From Actinoplanes sp. SE50/110 (lineage in GTDB: Bacteria; Actinomycetota; Actinomycetes; Mycobacteriales; Micromonosporaceae): a stretch of 64,000 nt of DNA. The first letter of the stretch is position 1, and each line of letters opens with the position of its first letter. The stretch lies in NCBI RefSeq assembly GCF_900119315.1, contig NZ_LT827010.1, positions 3,133,001 through 3,197,000 of the forward strand, in the 5' to 3' direction. The notes under the pieces are model-generated. The model had not been told where the DNA came from and did no database searches. It worked only from the letters and a program-made list of their open reading frames with translations. Below, one piece after another: positions 44,413 to 54,224 of the stretch. The position numbers were made by a program, and so were the translations under genes.

Positions 44413-46116
44413 ATGAAACTGGAGGTACGACGGCTGTGGCCGATCTTCGCCGCATTGACCGCGTGCGTCCTCGGCTTTCTGCTCCTGCGCCAGGTCGCGA
44501 CCAGCGCCTTCGATGGTCTGGAAGCGCGGCAGGTGGCCCAGGACGCCGACCGGATCCGGATCGGCCTGGACAACCAGGCTCAGCTGCTGACCGCTTTCGG
44601 GGTCACGAACAGCATCTGGGACGAGGCCTACTTCACCATCGCCCGGGGCGACGAGGCCGCTTTCGATGTCGACTATCCGCCGGCCAGCCAGCATGACGAC
44701 AACGGCCTGGACGGCGTTCTCGGTGTTTCGGCGGCCGGGAAGCTGCTGGTCGGCGGTCTCACCGACGGTGGTGACAGGTTTACCGCACTGCCCGCCGACC
44801 TGAACGACCCGGCGCTGCTCAAGCGGCTGTACGACCCGAACGCCCGGGCCGGCACCCCGACCTGTGGGGTGCTCGCGGCCGGCGGCGGCTACCTCTTCTG
44901 TGGGCTGGGCGCGTTCCGCAGCTCCGGCGAGGGCGCCCCGTCGGGCGGTTTCATCATGCTGAAACGGCTGGACGCCGCCCGGCTGGCCGGCCTCGGCAAG
45001 GAGCTGAGCCTGAGCATCGGCCTGGTCGGCGGCGTCCGGCCGGGCGCGGTCGCGCAGCCGGCGCTGTCCAGCCGGATGGGCGCCGTGCAGGTGCACACCG
45101 CGGTGCTGGGCACCGACCAGATGGCGGTCGACGCGAGCGTCGCCACGGTCGACGGTGGCAGCCTCACCATGGAGGCGGTCCAGCCTCGACCGATCTATCA
45201 GGCGGCGACGCGTACCGCCTGGCGGCTTTTCGCCCTGATGGTCGTCGCCACCCTGCTGCTGGTGCTGTTCATGCGCTGGTCGACGCGCCGCGCGTTGCGG
45301 GTGCGGGTGCGGCCGTTGCGGGAGACGACGGAGCAGATCATCGCGTCGGGTGATCACACGTTGCGGATCAATGCGTCCGGGTCGGACGATCTGGCCGCGC
45401 TGGGCCGGACGGTCGACGGCATGCTGGACCGGATCAGTGCGAACGAGGAGTTGCTGCGCACCGAGCAGGAGCAGCGGCAGCAGGAGTTGCAGCGGGCGCA
45501 CGACGAGCAGACCGCCGCCCAGTCGGCGGCGCAGCGGGCCGCCCGGGAGCTGGTCTCCGGCACGTCGACGGTGGTCAGCGCGCAGCTGGCGGACGTCTCG
45601 GAGCGGGCCGGTTCGGTGAGTGCCGCGGCCGCCCGGATCGAGGGTCAGGTGGCGGATGTCCGGGAGGTCGCCGGCCGGCTGCTGACCGGGAACGCCGAGG
45701 CGACGGGTGCGATCGGCACCCTGCACGCGAGCCTGGCCCAGGTGGACGAGGTGGCCCGGTTCATCGGCGGGATCGCCAAGCAGACGAATCTGCTGGCATT
45801 GAACGCCACGATCGAGGCGGCCCGGGCCGGTGCGGCGGGCAAGGGTTTCGGGGTGGTGGCCGACGAGGTGAAGTCGCTGGCACTGACCACGGCCGAGTCC
45901 ACCCGGACGATCTCCACCACGCTCGACGAGCTGAACGAGCACGTCGCCGCGGTCGTGGAGATCATGTCCGGGATGAGCGCCGCGATCACCGACATCGACG
46001 CGACCACAGCCCGCGCCCAGTCGATGACGGCCGAGCAGGCGACCACGCTGACCGCGCTGACCGGACAGGTGTCCGCGGCGATCAGGAAGCTGGACGACCT
46101 AGCGGTTGCTGACTGA
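44413..46116 (+). CDS. Methyl-accepting chemotaxis protein with CHASE4-type sensor
   Basis: A 567-residue chemoreceptor. A transmembrane helix (about 8-27) precedes an extracellular domain resembling CHASE4 ([20 protein letters not shown], to about residue 255). A second helix ([18 protein letters not shown]), HAMP and a signalling coiled coil follow. The tip [18 protein letters not shown] and [15 protein letters not shown] are intact. The linker holds a [15 protein letters not shown] coiled coil. The 3' end overlaps the convergent DJ-1/PfpI gene by 18 bp. It differs in sensor domain from the receptor at 20151, so the two sense different things. Confidence 0.93.
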   Translation: MKLEVRRLWPIFAALTACVLGFLLLRQVATSAFDGLEARQVAQDADRIRIGLDNQAQLLTAFGVTNSIWDEAYFTIARGDEAAFDVDYPPASQHDDNGLDGVLGVSAAGKLLVGGLTDGGDRFTALPADLNDPALLKRLYDPNARAGTPTCGVLAAGGGYLFCGLGAFRSSGEGAPSGGFIMLKRLDAARLAGLGKELSLSIGLVGGVRPGAVAQPALSSRMGAVQVHTAVLGTDQMAVDASVATVDGGSLTMEAVQPRPIYQAATRTAWRLFALMVVATLLLVLFMRWSTRRALRVRVRPLRETTEQIIASGDHTLRINASGSDDLAALGRTVDGMLDRISANEELLRTEQEQRQQELQRAHDEQTAAQSAAQRAARELVSGTSTVVSAQLADVSERAGSVSAAAARIEGQVADVREVAGRLLTGNAEATGAIGTLHASLAQVDEVARFIGGIAKQTNLLALNATIEAARAGAAGKGFGVVADEVKSLALTTAESTRTISTTLDELNEHVAAVVEIMSGMSAAITDIDATTARAQSMTAEQATTLTALTGQVSAAIRKLDDLAVAD

Positions 46117-46641
46117 GCGGAGCAGCTGCTCGCAGAAGGCCGGCAGATCATCCGGCTTGCGGCTGGTCACCAGCGCCCCGTCGACGTGGACCTCCGCGTC
46201 CACCCAGGTCGCTCCGGCGTTGGTGACATCGGTCCGCAAGCTGGGCCAGCTGGTCAGCGTCCGGCCCTCGACGACACCCGCCTCGACCAGCGTCCACGGC
46301 CCGTGGCAGATCGCGGCGACCGGCTTGCCGGTCGCCGCGAAGTCGCGGACGAAGCGGACCGCGTCCGGGTCGGCGCGCAGGAAGTCGGGGTTCGCCACCC
46401 CGCCGGGCAGCACCAGGGCGTCGTAGTCGGTGACGGCGGCGTCCTTGGCCAGCCGGTCCACCGCGTACGTCCCGGCCTTGTCCAGGTGGTTGACCGCCTG
46501 GATCGCACCGTCCTTGATCGAGATGAGTTCGGCGGTGCCGCCGGCGTTCTCCACCGCCTTGCGCGGCTCGGTGTACTCGACCTCCTCCACACCGTCGGTG
46601 GCGAGGAAGGCGATGCGTTTGCCGTGAATGTCGATAGCCAT
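46099..46641 (-). CDS. DJ-1/PfpI-family protein
   Basis: A 180-residue class-I glutamine amidotransferase-like protein. The nucleophile elbow is AICHGPW (Cys-His), preceded by [18 protein letters not shown]. The N-terminal [19 protein letters not shown] carries the conserved acidic residue that contacts the active cysteine. Related proteins are called intracellular protease PfpI/YhbO, with deglycase or stress roles. The ATG at 46641 faces the TspO gene with a 42-bp gap. Confidence 0.93.
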   Translation of the reverse strand: MAIDIHGKRIAFLATDGVEEVEYTEPRKAVENAGGTAELISIKDGAIQAVNHLDKAGTYAVDRLAKDAAVTDYDALVLPGGVANPDFLRADPDAVRFVRDFAATGKPVAAICHGPWTLVEAGVVEGRTLTSWPSLRTDVTNAGATWVDAEVHVDGALVTSRKPDDLPAFCEQLLRSVSNR

Positions 46642-46683
46642 GATGGTTCGTGTGCCCGAGCCCGCTTCGGGTAAACCAGGCTC

Positions 46684-47178
46684 ATGACTGTTCCGACTTG
46701 GGTGAAGACGGCGGCCGGGGTGGTGGCCGCGGCCGGCGCCGGAGTACTGGCCACCGATCCGGATTCGCGGTGGTACCGGAGGCTGCGCAAACCTTCCTGG
46801 CAGCCGCCCCCGGCGGCGTTCCCGGCCGTGTGGACCCCGCTGTACGCGCTGATCGCCGTGGCCGGGGCCCGCGCGATCGACCGGGCGGAAGGGTCGGAGC
46901 AGGCGGATCTGGTCCGGGCGTACGCCGTCAATCTGGGGCTCAACGCGGCCTGGAGCGGCTTGTTCTTCGGCGCGAAGCGGCCGAAGGCGGCGCTCGCCGA
47001 GATCCTCGCCCTGAACGTGTCCAACGTCGTACTGCTGCGTCGGGCGGCCCGGGCGGACCGGCTGGCCGGTGCCGCCCTGGCCCCCTACGTGGTCTGGACG
47101 ATGTTCGCGACCGCCCTGAACACGGCGATCGTACGGCTGAACGGAAACGGCTCCGGTGTCAGGACACGGTCAGGTTGA
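46684..47178 (+). CDS. tspO: TspO/MBR-family membrane protein
   Basis: A 164-residue protein with five predicted transmembrane helices. Family motifs are visible: WYRRLRKPSWQPPPAAFPAVWTPLYALIAVAG, NLGLNAAWSGLFFGAKRP and PYVVWTMFATALN. Family members bind porphyrins and tetrapyrroles and act in tetrapyrrole handling and stress. It is divergent from DJ-1/PfpI and its 3' end overlaps the GH5-like gene by 20 bp. Confidence 0.93.
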   Translation: MTVPTWVKTAAGVVAAAGAGVLATDPDSRWYRRLRKPSWQPPPAAFPAVWTPLYALIAVAGARAIDRAEGSEQADLVRAYAVNLGLNAAWSGLFFGAKRPKAALAEILALNVSNVVLLRRAARADRLAGAALAPYVVWTMFATALNTAIVRLNGNGSGVRTRSG

Positions 47179-48664
47179 CGTCGTCGAACCAGGCCGCGCC
47201 GGCGTTGTCCCCGGACTTGAGGTGCAGCTGCAGCGCGGCGGCGTCCGGCGGGGCGATCGCGCCGACGCTCAGCCGGGTCCAGTCGGTGGTGCCCGGCGGC
47301 AGCCGCAGCGAGCGGTCCTGGCTGATCCACCGGCCCTGGGCGTCGAACCAGCTCAGGGCGATCTCGGTGGTGCCGGTCAGGTCGAGCCCCTTGGCCCAGG
47401 CCGAGGCCGACCAGGTCTGCCCGCCGTGCACCGGGGTGAGCGGTGAGATCCGCAGCGAGGGCAGCCCGCGCGGGTCCCGCCCGGTGCCGGAGAACCGCAC
47501 CGAGTAGATCCCGTCGTGCGCCGTCTCGTCGGTCTGCGTCGCCACCCCGGCGCCCGGCAGGTTGTCCTGCCACGGCGAGTCGTCGCTGTCGCGTTCGAAG
47601 CTCATGTCCAGCAGGTCGTCGCCGGGCGTCGTGCCGCTCCACGCGTCGCGCACCACCGCGGCCGCCGGCTTTGCCGTGCCGTCGGCCCGGAACAGGCCGA
47701 ACCGGTACTGCGCCGGCTGTGCGGAAACCTGTGAGCCGGCCGGTATCGCCCCCGGGGCGAAATCGGTCAGCGTCCACGGTGCCACCGAACCCACGCCGGC
47801 CTCGGCGGCGGCCCGGAACACCCGGGCCAGATAGACGGCCTGCGCACCCTGGCTGCTGCCGGCGGTGCTCAGCCCGGTCTCGCCGATCACCATCGGATCC
47901 GGCGCGACCATCTCCTGTGCCCGCCGGATCTCGGTCAGCGCCTGCTCAGACGGCCCGTAGTAGTGGAAGTCCCAGTAGTTCAGCATGTCGTCGCCGAGCA
48001 CGTCCTTGAGCCGGGCCAGCCCGGACGGGCCGGCGTGCCCGTCGACCGACACGGTCAGCGGCATCGACGGCGCGAACTCGCGGATCGCCGGGATCACCCG
48101 CCGTGCCCAGCCGATCGCCTCCGCGTCATCCGGTGACATCTCGTTCTTCACCTCGACCGCGATCACCCGCGGGTCGTCCACATACGGCGCCAGGACCGCG
48201 TTCGCCCAGGTAACGCTGCCATTGACACTGCTGTACCGGGACCACCAATCGAACAGCGTCAACTTCACGGTGAGGCGGTGGAGGCCGGCCAGGTTGATGA
48301 TGTCGCTGAGCTCGGCCAGGTAGTCGGGGTCCGGCTGCGGGAAGCCGAACACCTTCGGGAACACCACGAGCCGCACGGTGGTCCCGCCCAGTGCCGCGAT
48401 CCGCTCCAGGTCACTGTCCACCTGAATCGGGTCGAAACGGGTCCACATCGCGGTCCAGCCGGCCGCGGACGGATAGTAGTTCATCGTTTTCGCGGTGCGC
48501 ACCGCGTCCAGCCGGCTTCCCAGCGTCGGCATATCAGGATCGGTCACGGATGCTCCCGGGTTGCCGTCCTGACCGGCGTCGGCCAGCGCCGGCGCCGCTG
48601 GAACCAAGGCGCCGACGGTCAGGAGGCAGGACAGGGCGAGTGCGCGAATGCGGTCACTGCTCAT
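47159..48664 (-). CDS. Secreted GH5-like glycoside hydrolase with C-terminal carbohydrate-binding-like domain
   Basis: A 501-residue secreted protein. A signal peptide (RIRALALSCLLTVGALVPAAPALA) is followed by a barrel domain. The probable acid/base Glu175 is in VEVKNEM and the nucleophile Glu262 in VIGETGLS, the two catalytic carboxylates of clan GH-A enzymes. The C-terminal about 150 residues (SFERDSDDSPWQD to FDDVNLTVS) look like a beta-sandwich carbohydrate-binding module. Cellulase or mannanase activity is plausible. ATG 48664 starts the signal peptide; a GTG seven codons earlier is possible. The stop region overlaps tspO by 20 bp. Confidence 0.85.
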   Translation of the reverse strand: MSSDRIRALALSCLLTVGALVPAAPALADAGQDGNPGASVTDPDMPTLGSRLDAVRTAKTMNYYPSAAGWTAMWTRFDPIQVDSDLERIAALGGTTVRLVVFPKVFGFPQPDPDYLAELSDIINLAGLHRLTVKLTLFDWWSRYSSVNGSVTWANAVLAPYVDDPRVIAVEVKNEMSPDDAEAIGWARRVIPAIREFAPSMPLTVSVDGHAGPSGLARLKDVLGDDMLNYWDFHYYGPSEQALTEIRRAQEMVAPDPMVIGETGLSTAGSSQGAQAVYLARVFRAAAEAGVGSVAPWTLTDFAPGAIPAGSQVSAQPAQYRFGLFRADGTAKPAAAVVRDAWSGTTPGDDLLDMSFERDSDDSPWQDNLPGAGVATQTDETAHDGIYSVRFSGTGRDPRGLPSLRISPLTPVHGGQTWSASAWAKGLDLTGTTEIALSWFDAQGRWISQDRSLRLPPGTTDWTRLSVGAIAPPDAAALQLHLKSGDNAGAAWFDDVNLTVS

Positions 48665-48995
48665 GGGGGGACGGCGTCCTTTCACGTCATCGGTAGTGCG
48701 ATGTCCGTTTCGACCGGGACGCCGGTACGCCGAGTTCAGAGCGGTTGCCGTCCGGCGTCAATCAGGTTCACAAGACGATTGCGGCGGTACGCCGTGAAGC
48801 CCCCGCCCGGGCCGACCAGTGGTAGTCGCCCGGTGCGGCCCCGGCGGCGATCACCACGGACGCCGAGCTCACAGCCGCGCTGCGGGACTCATACCGTGAC
48901 CCCGGGTCCACGCAGATCCCGCAGAACAGCGGCGCCAGGGGTCACCTGAAGGTGCCGGCGCTGTTCGCCTCGACCATCTCCGACTTCGTCGACAA
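48665..48995. other. Intergenic, nothing recognised
   Basis: The upstream region of the secreted hydrolase gene. No convincing reading frame or strong hairpin was seen before the NB-ARC/TPR relic begins. Confidence 0.4.
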
Positions 48996-49302
48996 TCAAT
49001 CTGACGGCGATGGGCGAGGCGCCGGGCGGTGCTTCGCCCCTTTGAAGCTCGCCAACAGTTGAGCCGATTCCCTGGTCATCGTGTCGTCGATCCCCCGCGT
49101 CCGCTCGAAGTGCTTGTTCACGCGTTCCAGAATTTCGATGGACTCGTCGATGCGGCCGAGGTGGGCATATGTGATGGCCAGCGTCGATAGGCAGTGCGGC
49201 GGAGAGCAGGATCCCGAGTGCGGCCTCGACGGCCCGTTCCGCGGTGCCGTCCGACGTGGATGCCTCCCGAATGACCGCTTGGACCAGCCGGTGCACCGTC
49301 AG
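48996..49302 (-). pseudogene. Remnant of an NB-ARC/TPR protein C-terminus
   Basis: Two pieces in different minus-strand frames. The first (49302 to about 49195) reads LTVHRLVQAVIR followed by AERAVEAALGILLS, the HRLVQAVIR motif of actinobacterial NB-ARC/TPR proteins. The second (about 49192 to stop 48996) reads LSTLAITYAHLGRIDESIEI and ERVNKHFERTRGIDDT, a tetratricopeptide repeat helix pair, ending PRPSPSD. The frames join with a loss of sequence near 49195. The ATP-binding and N-terminal domains are absent. I see no start or ribosome site. This is a decayed gene tail. Confidence 0.6.
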
Positions 49303-49485
49303 GCCCCCAGCGGCCCCGGAGAACCCGGGGCCGTGGTCGACAGTGGTCGGGGGTGTTGCCCTTCTCCACCCGGTCGACCCGGCGCCGAGGGCGTCGCCCG
49401 GCTGCCGGCCGGGGCCGCCGCCGAAGTGGGGCGACCCCGGGAGCAGGGGACGGACACCGGTCCGACCCCGGCCCCGAGTACGGGA

Positions 49486-50535
49486 TCAGGTGTTGGCGCC
49501 CCGGGCGGCCACCCGCCACCGGTCGATCAGCTCGCCGCCGGACGTCACGACCAGCTCGTCGGCCAGGTTGACCGTGGCGCAGACGTGGTTCGGGACGACC
49601 CAGAGCCGGTCGCCGAGTCCGGGAAGCGGGGAGTCGCCGGGGAAGAGCACCGTGGCGTGGTGCTCGGAGAGGGCGGTGATCCGGGCCTGCGGGTGGCCGA
49701 GGAGCCGGCCGCCGCCGGTGGCCCAGGCCTGCTGGTCGGCGCCGAGCACCTTGCTGCCGGCGTCCAGGATGATCCGGCGCCCGGAGCGACTGACCACGGT
49801 GGATTCCACGGTCAGGGCCACTTCGTCCCAGCCGCAGGTGCCGAGTTCGACCTGCTGGGCGTCACCGAACACGTACACCCCGGGGCGCATCTCGGTGAGC
49901 GGTCCGGCGCCGGTCAGCGCCGCGGTCGGGGTGGAGCCGCCGCTGCGGACGCCGGCGTCCAGCCCGGCGGCCGCCACCGCGGCGGCCGCCTCGGTCAGCG
50001 CGTCCGCCTCGTCCCACACGGCCGCCGCCATCCGGCCCGGCCCGTAGGCGTGCCCGGGGAAGGTGAACACTCCGCGGACCGTCAGCCCGGCCCGGTCGGC
50101 GGCCGCCGCGATCTCCCCGGCCGAGCCGGGTGCGACACCGCTGCGGTGATGCCCGCTGTCGACCTCCACCAGGACTTCCAGCCCGGGCACCGCGCGGCCG
50201 AGGGCCGCCGCGCTCTCCGCCGAGTCGACGCCGATCCGCAGCGCCACCCGGGCGGCGAGCGCGCGCAGCCGGTCGGCGCGCTGCCCGGATGGCCAGATCG
50301 GATAAGCGATGAACAGGTCGTCCGCCCCGCCGTCGGCGAAGATCTCGGCCTCGCTGACGGTGGCCACGGTGAGGCCGTCGGCGCCGAGCTCGAGCTGGCG
50401 GCGGGCGATCTCGACACACTTGTGGGTCTTGGCGTGCGGGCGCAGCGGCAGCCCGCGACCGGCCATCGCGCGCAGGTTGCGGTCGAGGATCTCGGCGTCG
50501 ACGGCGACGTACGGGGTGGGTGGATCGGCGGGCAA
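49486..50535 (-). CDS. D-serine-dehydratase-like / D-threonine-aldolase-like PLP protein
   Basis: A 349-residue alanine-racemase-fold (type III) PLP enzyme. The PLP lysine is in the RPHAKTHK motif near residue 38, EVDSGHHRSG and the SGGSTPT phosphate-binding loop follow, and the C-terminal PNHVCATVNL has the His and Cys that bind the metal in eukaryotic-type D-serine dehydratases and D-threonine aldolases. The substrate is probably a D-hydroxyamino acid. TTG 50535 is chosen because GGAGG lies 5 nt upstream; another TTG four codons earlier overlaps that ribosome site. It is divergent from hsp20, with CIRCE between them. Confidence 0.85.
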   Translation of the reverse strand: MPADPPTPYVAVDAEILDRNLRAMAGRGLPLRPHAKTHKCVEIARRQLELGADGLTVATVSEAEIFADGGADDLFIAYPIWPSGQRADRLRALAARVALRIGVDSAESAAALGRAVPGLEVLVEVDSGHHRSGVAPGSAGEIAAAADRAGLTVRGVFTFPGHAYGPGRMAAAVWDEADALTEAAAAVAAAGLDAGVRSGGSTPTAALTGAGPLTEMRPGVYVFGDAQQVELGTCGWDEVALTVESTVVSRSGRRIILDAGSKVLGADQQAWATGGGRLLGHPQARITALSEHHATVLFPGDSPLPGLGDRLWVVPNHVCATVNLADELVVTSGGELIDRWRVAARGANT

Positions 50536-50565
50536 GACGACCTCCAAAAAAATGTGGCGAAGGGG

Positions 50566-50592
50566 TTGGCACTCTCTCCGTGGCAGTGCTAA
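50566..50592. promoter_or_regulatory. CIRCE element (HrcA operator) upstream of hsp20
   Basis: TTGGCACTC, nine bases, CAGTGCTAA. This differs from the CIRCE consensus (TTAGCACTC-N9-GAGTGCTAA) by one base in each half. The TTGGCA also serves as a plausible -35 with TAAAAA 18 bases downstream. Confidence 0.9.
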
Positions 50593-50698
50593 AAAATTAT
50601 CTGTCGCTGCTGGTCAGCGACCTCGGCAGATCCGATCTACAGCCGAGCGCCACGTGTCCGCCGGAGAGTCCGGCGGGCAGTCAAGAGGAGGTGTCGTG

Positions 50699-51115
50699 GT
50701 GCTGACTTTCGATCCCTTCCGGGAGTTCGACCGGATGATGGGCGCCGGTGCCGCCGGTCTGGCGATGCCGATCGACCTGTACCGCTCCGGTGACCACTTC
50801 ATCCTGCACTGCGACCTGGCCGGCATCGACCCGGGCTCGGTCCAGGTGGACGTCGACCGGCGGGTGCTGACCATCCGCGCCGAGCGGTCCGCGCGCACCG
50901 ACGACGACGTGCAGTGGGTGCGCCGGGAGCGCCCGACCGGCACCTTCGAGCGACGGATCACCCTCGGTGACGGCCTGGCCCTCGACCAGATCAGCGCGAC
51001 CTGGCAGGACGGCGTGCTCACGCTGACCATCCCGGTCGCCGAGGCGGCCAAGCCGCGCCGCATCCCGATCAGCACCGGCGACCGGCACGAGTCGCCGGCA
51101 CCGGCCCTGACCGAG

Positions 51116-51121
<6 letters not shown>
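50699..51121 (+). CDS. hsp20: Small heat-shock protein Hsp20
   Basis: A 140-residue alpha-crystallin-domain chaperone that holds unfolding proteins in the cytoplasm. The crystallin domain begins at PIDLYRSGDHFILHCDLAGIDPGSVQVDVDRRVLTIRAER and ends with GVLTLTIPVAEAAKPRRIPI, including the GVLTLTIP motif. The N-terminus LTFDPFREFDRMM is short, as in actinobacterial Hsp18. Start is GTG 50699 (7 nt after AGGAGG) or GTG 50696. The CIRCE element upstream predicts HrcA repression and heat induction. Its 3' end overlaps the ABC-F gene by 6 bp. Confidence 0.95.
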
Positions 51122-52726
<1,605 letters not shown>

Positions 52727-52764
52727 GAAAGGACCTCAGGGGGTACGAAGGGGTCACGCTGATC

Positions 52765-52802
52765 ACGACATGGGGGAGCGGGGTGTCACCCCGAGATGTC
52801 GT
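52765..52802 (-). promoter_or_regulatory. Structured leader of the ABC-F gene
   Basis: Outer arms ACGACAT (52765-52771) and ATGTCGT (52796-52802) enclose CGGGGTG-T-CACCCCG (52779-52793). A nine-codon reading frame (GTG 52815 to TGA 52786, minus strand) enters this structure. This resembles ribosome-mediated attenuators upstream of antibiotic-resistance ABC-F genes. Confidence 0.5.
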
Positions 52803-52931
52803 CATCCGCTGACACGACTGCTCCGTTCCTCGACCGGCACCGAGCTTAGCTCGCCCCGACCGCGGCCTCATCCGCATAATGTCCGCGGGCGGCGGTCGCG
52901 GCACGGCGTACCCACATGATCGCCGTGGTCC

Positions 52932-53195
52932 TCATGCTTCTCGATCATCGAAGCGGAGGGTCGGCGGCCGGAGCCAGCACGATGTCGAAGCGGACCCGGC
53001 TCCACGGGCGATCACCGAGGTCGCGGCCGTCCGGAAGGCGATCGCGGCGCGCCACTCGTCCTCGGTCAGCCGCACGTCGCGGACGAAGGCGTGCAGGTGC
53101 CGGGTGAGCGACCGCATCACCTCGCGCAGCCGCGGGTCGGGAGTGTCCGCGAAGGACGCCACCACCCGGTCGGTCAACTCCTGCTCGGCGTCCAT
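52932..53195 (-). pseudogene. Internally deleted intradiol (catechol/hydroxyquinol) dioxygenase
   Basis: The first about 55 residues ([40 protein letters not shown]) are the N-terminal domain of intradiol ring-cleavage dioxygenases. About 60 nt later another minus-strand frame reads [20 protein letters not shown] and ends at TGA 52945-52947, the usual C-terminus of such enzymes. The catalytic core with the iron ligands (about 180 residues) is gone and the two ends are out of frame. ATG 53195 is preceded by TAAGGT at -7. The neighbouring LysR and pcaF-pcaI-pcaJ genes once completed an aromatic pathway with it. Confidence 0.8.
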
Positions 53196-53202
53196 ACCCC
53201 GG

Positions 53203-53208
53203 ACCTTA
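53203..53208 (-). promoter_or_regulatory. -10 box TAAGGT of the dioxygenase pseudogene
   Basis: TAAGGT on the minus strand ends 7 nt before ATG 53195. Confidence 0.45.
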
Positions 53209-54153
53209 ACGCCATCCGATCCCGGTGCACCGGGTCACGATCTCGGCGACCTGCCGCACCGCGGGGGAGGTCTCCCCGGAACGGGTGGCCAGGGCCAGGT
53301 CGATGGTCGGCGCCTGATCCAGCGGAAGGTAGACGACGCCCTCCAGGGCCAGGCTGCGGACCGCCTCCGGGACGAGGGCGACGCCGAGGCCCGCCGCGAC
53401 GAAGACGACCAGGGTGGCGGTCTCGCCGACCTCCATGATCGAGGACGGGCGGAAGCCGGCGGCGGCGCAGGCGGTGAGGACGTGCTCGTGCATGGACGAG
53501 CGGTGGCCGGAGAAGTGCATGACGAAGGGGTCGGGGGCGAGGTCGGACAGGTGGATGCGGGGCTGGTCGGCAAGGTCGTGCCAGTCGGGGAGGACGGCGA
53601 CCAGCCGTTCGGTGCGCAGCACCCGGATGTCGGCGCCCGGGGATTCCGTGCGCGGCGTGGTCGGGTTGTCCGGGCGCGTTTCCGTGCGCGGCGTGGTCAG
53701 GCTGTCCGGGCGCAGGACGATGAGGTCGTAGGTGCCGTCCAGCAGACCGTCGAGCAGTGCCGGGCTGAGCAGCTCGCCGTGCAGCTCCAGGCGGACCTCC
53801 GGGAGCAGACGGCGGACCTCCCGGGCGGCCAGCGGCAGCAGCTCGTACGTCGCGGTGCCGATGAAGCCGACCGACACCCGTCCGGCCTGGCCGGAGGCGA
53901 CCATCGCCATGTCGGTGGCGGCCCGGTCGACCGACCCCAGCACGGTCCGGGCGTGCTCGGCGAAGCGCAGCCCGGCCTCGGTCAGCTCGACCCGCCGGGT
54001 GGTGCGGCTGACCAGCTCCACCCCGAACTCCCGCTCCAGCTGCTTGACCTGCTGGGACAGGGCCGGCTGGGCGATGTGCAGGCGCTCGGCGGCCCGGCCG
54101 AAGTGCCGCTCCTCGGCGAGCGCGGCGAAGGAGCGCAGGTGCCGGAGTTCCAT
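53206..54153 (-). CDS. LysR-family regulator
   Basis: A 315-residue regulator. The N-terminal winged helix ([35 protein letters not shown]) and a type-2 periplasmic-binding-like effector domain are present. Within the effector domain, near residue 150, a 24-residue low-complexity stretch is a double repeat of RPD(S/N)xTTPRTE(T/S), unusual for the family. ATG 54153 is preceded by TAACCT at -6, a leaderless arrangement. It is divergent from pcaF and transcribed toward the dead dioxygenase, so it probably controlled that aromatic pathway. Confidence 0.9.
   Translation of the reverse strand: MELRHLRSFAALAEERHFGRAAERLHIAQPALSQQVKQLEREFGVELVSRTTRRVELTEAGLRFAEHARTVLGSVDRAATDMAMVASGQAGRVSVGFIGTATYELLPLAAREVRRLLPEVRLELHGELLSPALLDGLLDGTYDLIVLRPDSLTTPRTETRPDNPTTPRTESPGADIRVLRTERLVAVLPDWHDLADQPRIHLSDLAPDPFVMHFSGHRSSMHEHVLTACAAAGFRPSSIMEVGETATLVVFVAAGLGVALVPEAVRSLALEGVVYLPLDQAPTIDLALATRSGETSPAVRQVAEIVTRCTGIGWR
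53642..53713 (-). repeat. In-frame 36-bp duplication in the LysR gene
   Basis: Two 36-bp copies (53642-53677, 53678-53713) encode 12-residue repeats within the ligand-binding domain. Confidence 0.9.
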
Positions 54154-54159
54154 GCATTC

Positions 54160-54165
54160 AGGTTA
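54160..54165 (-). promoter_or_regulatory. -10 box TAACCT of the LysR gene
   Basis: TAACCT (minus strand) ends 6 nt before ATG 54153. Confidence 0.45.
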
Positions 54166-54180
54166 TCAATCGTGCGTGAT
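54165..54180. promoter_or_regulatory. Candidate LysR-type binding site
   Basis: ATCA-N8-TGAT, a T-N12-A-type dyad, lies between the divergent LysR and pcaF starts, overlapping the LysR promoter. Confidence 0.45.
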
Positions 54181-54211
54181 TCAGTATTGGCCTCAATCGG
54201 TGCGGGCGGCC

Positions 54212-54217
54212 TAGGTT
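54212..54217 (+). promoter_or_regulatory. -10 box TAGGTT of pcaF
   Basis: TAGGTT ends 7 nt before ATG 54225; TTGGCC 19 bases upstream is a weak -35. Confidence 0.5.
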
Positions 54218-54224
54218 GAGAGGC

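Noticed and set aside
43387..45942. Very long minus-strand open frame (851 codons) including the FhuF-like gene
   Set aside because: The upstream part is antisense to the chemoreceptor gene and has no protein features; the real start is 44163, just after a -10 box.
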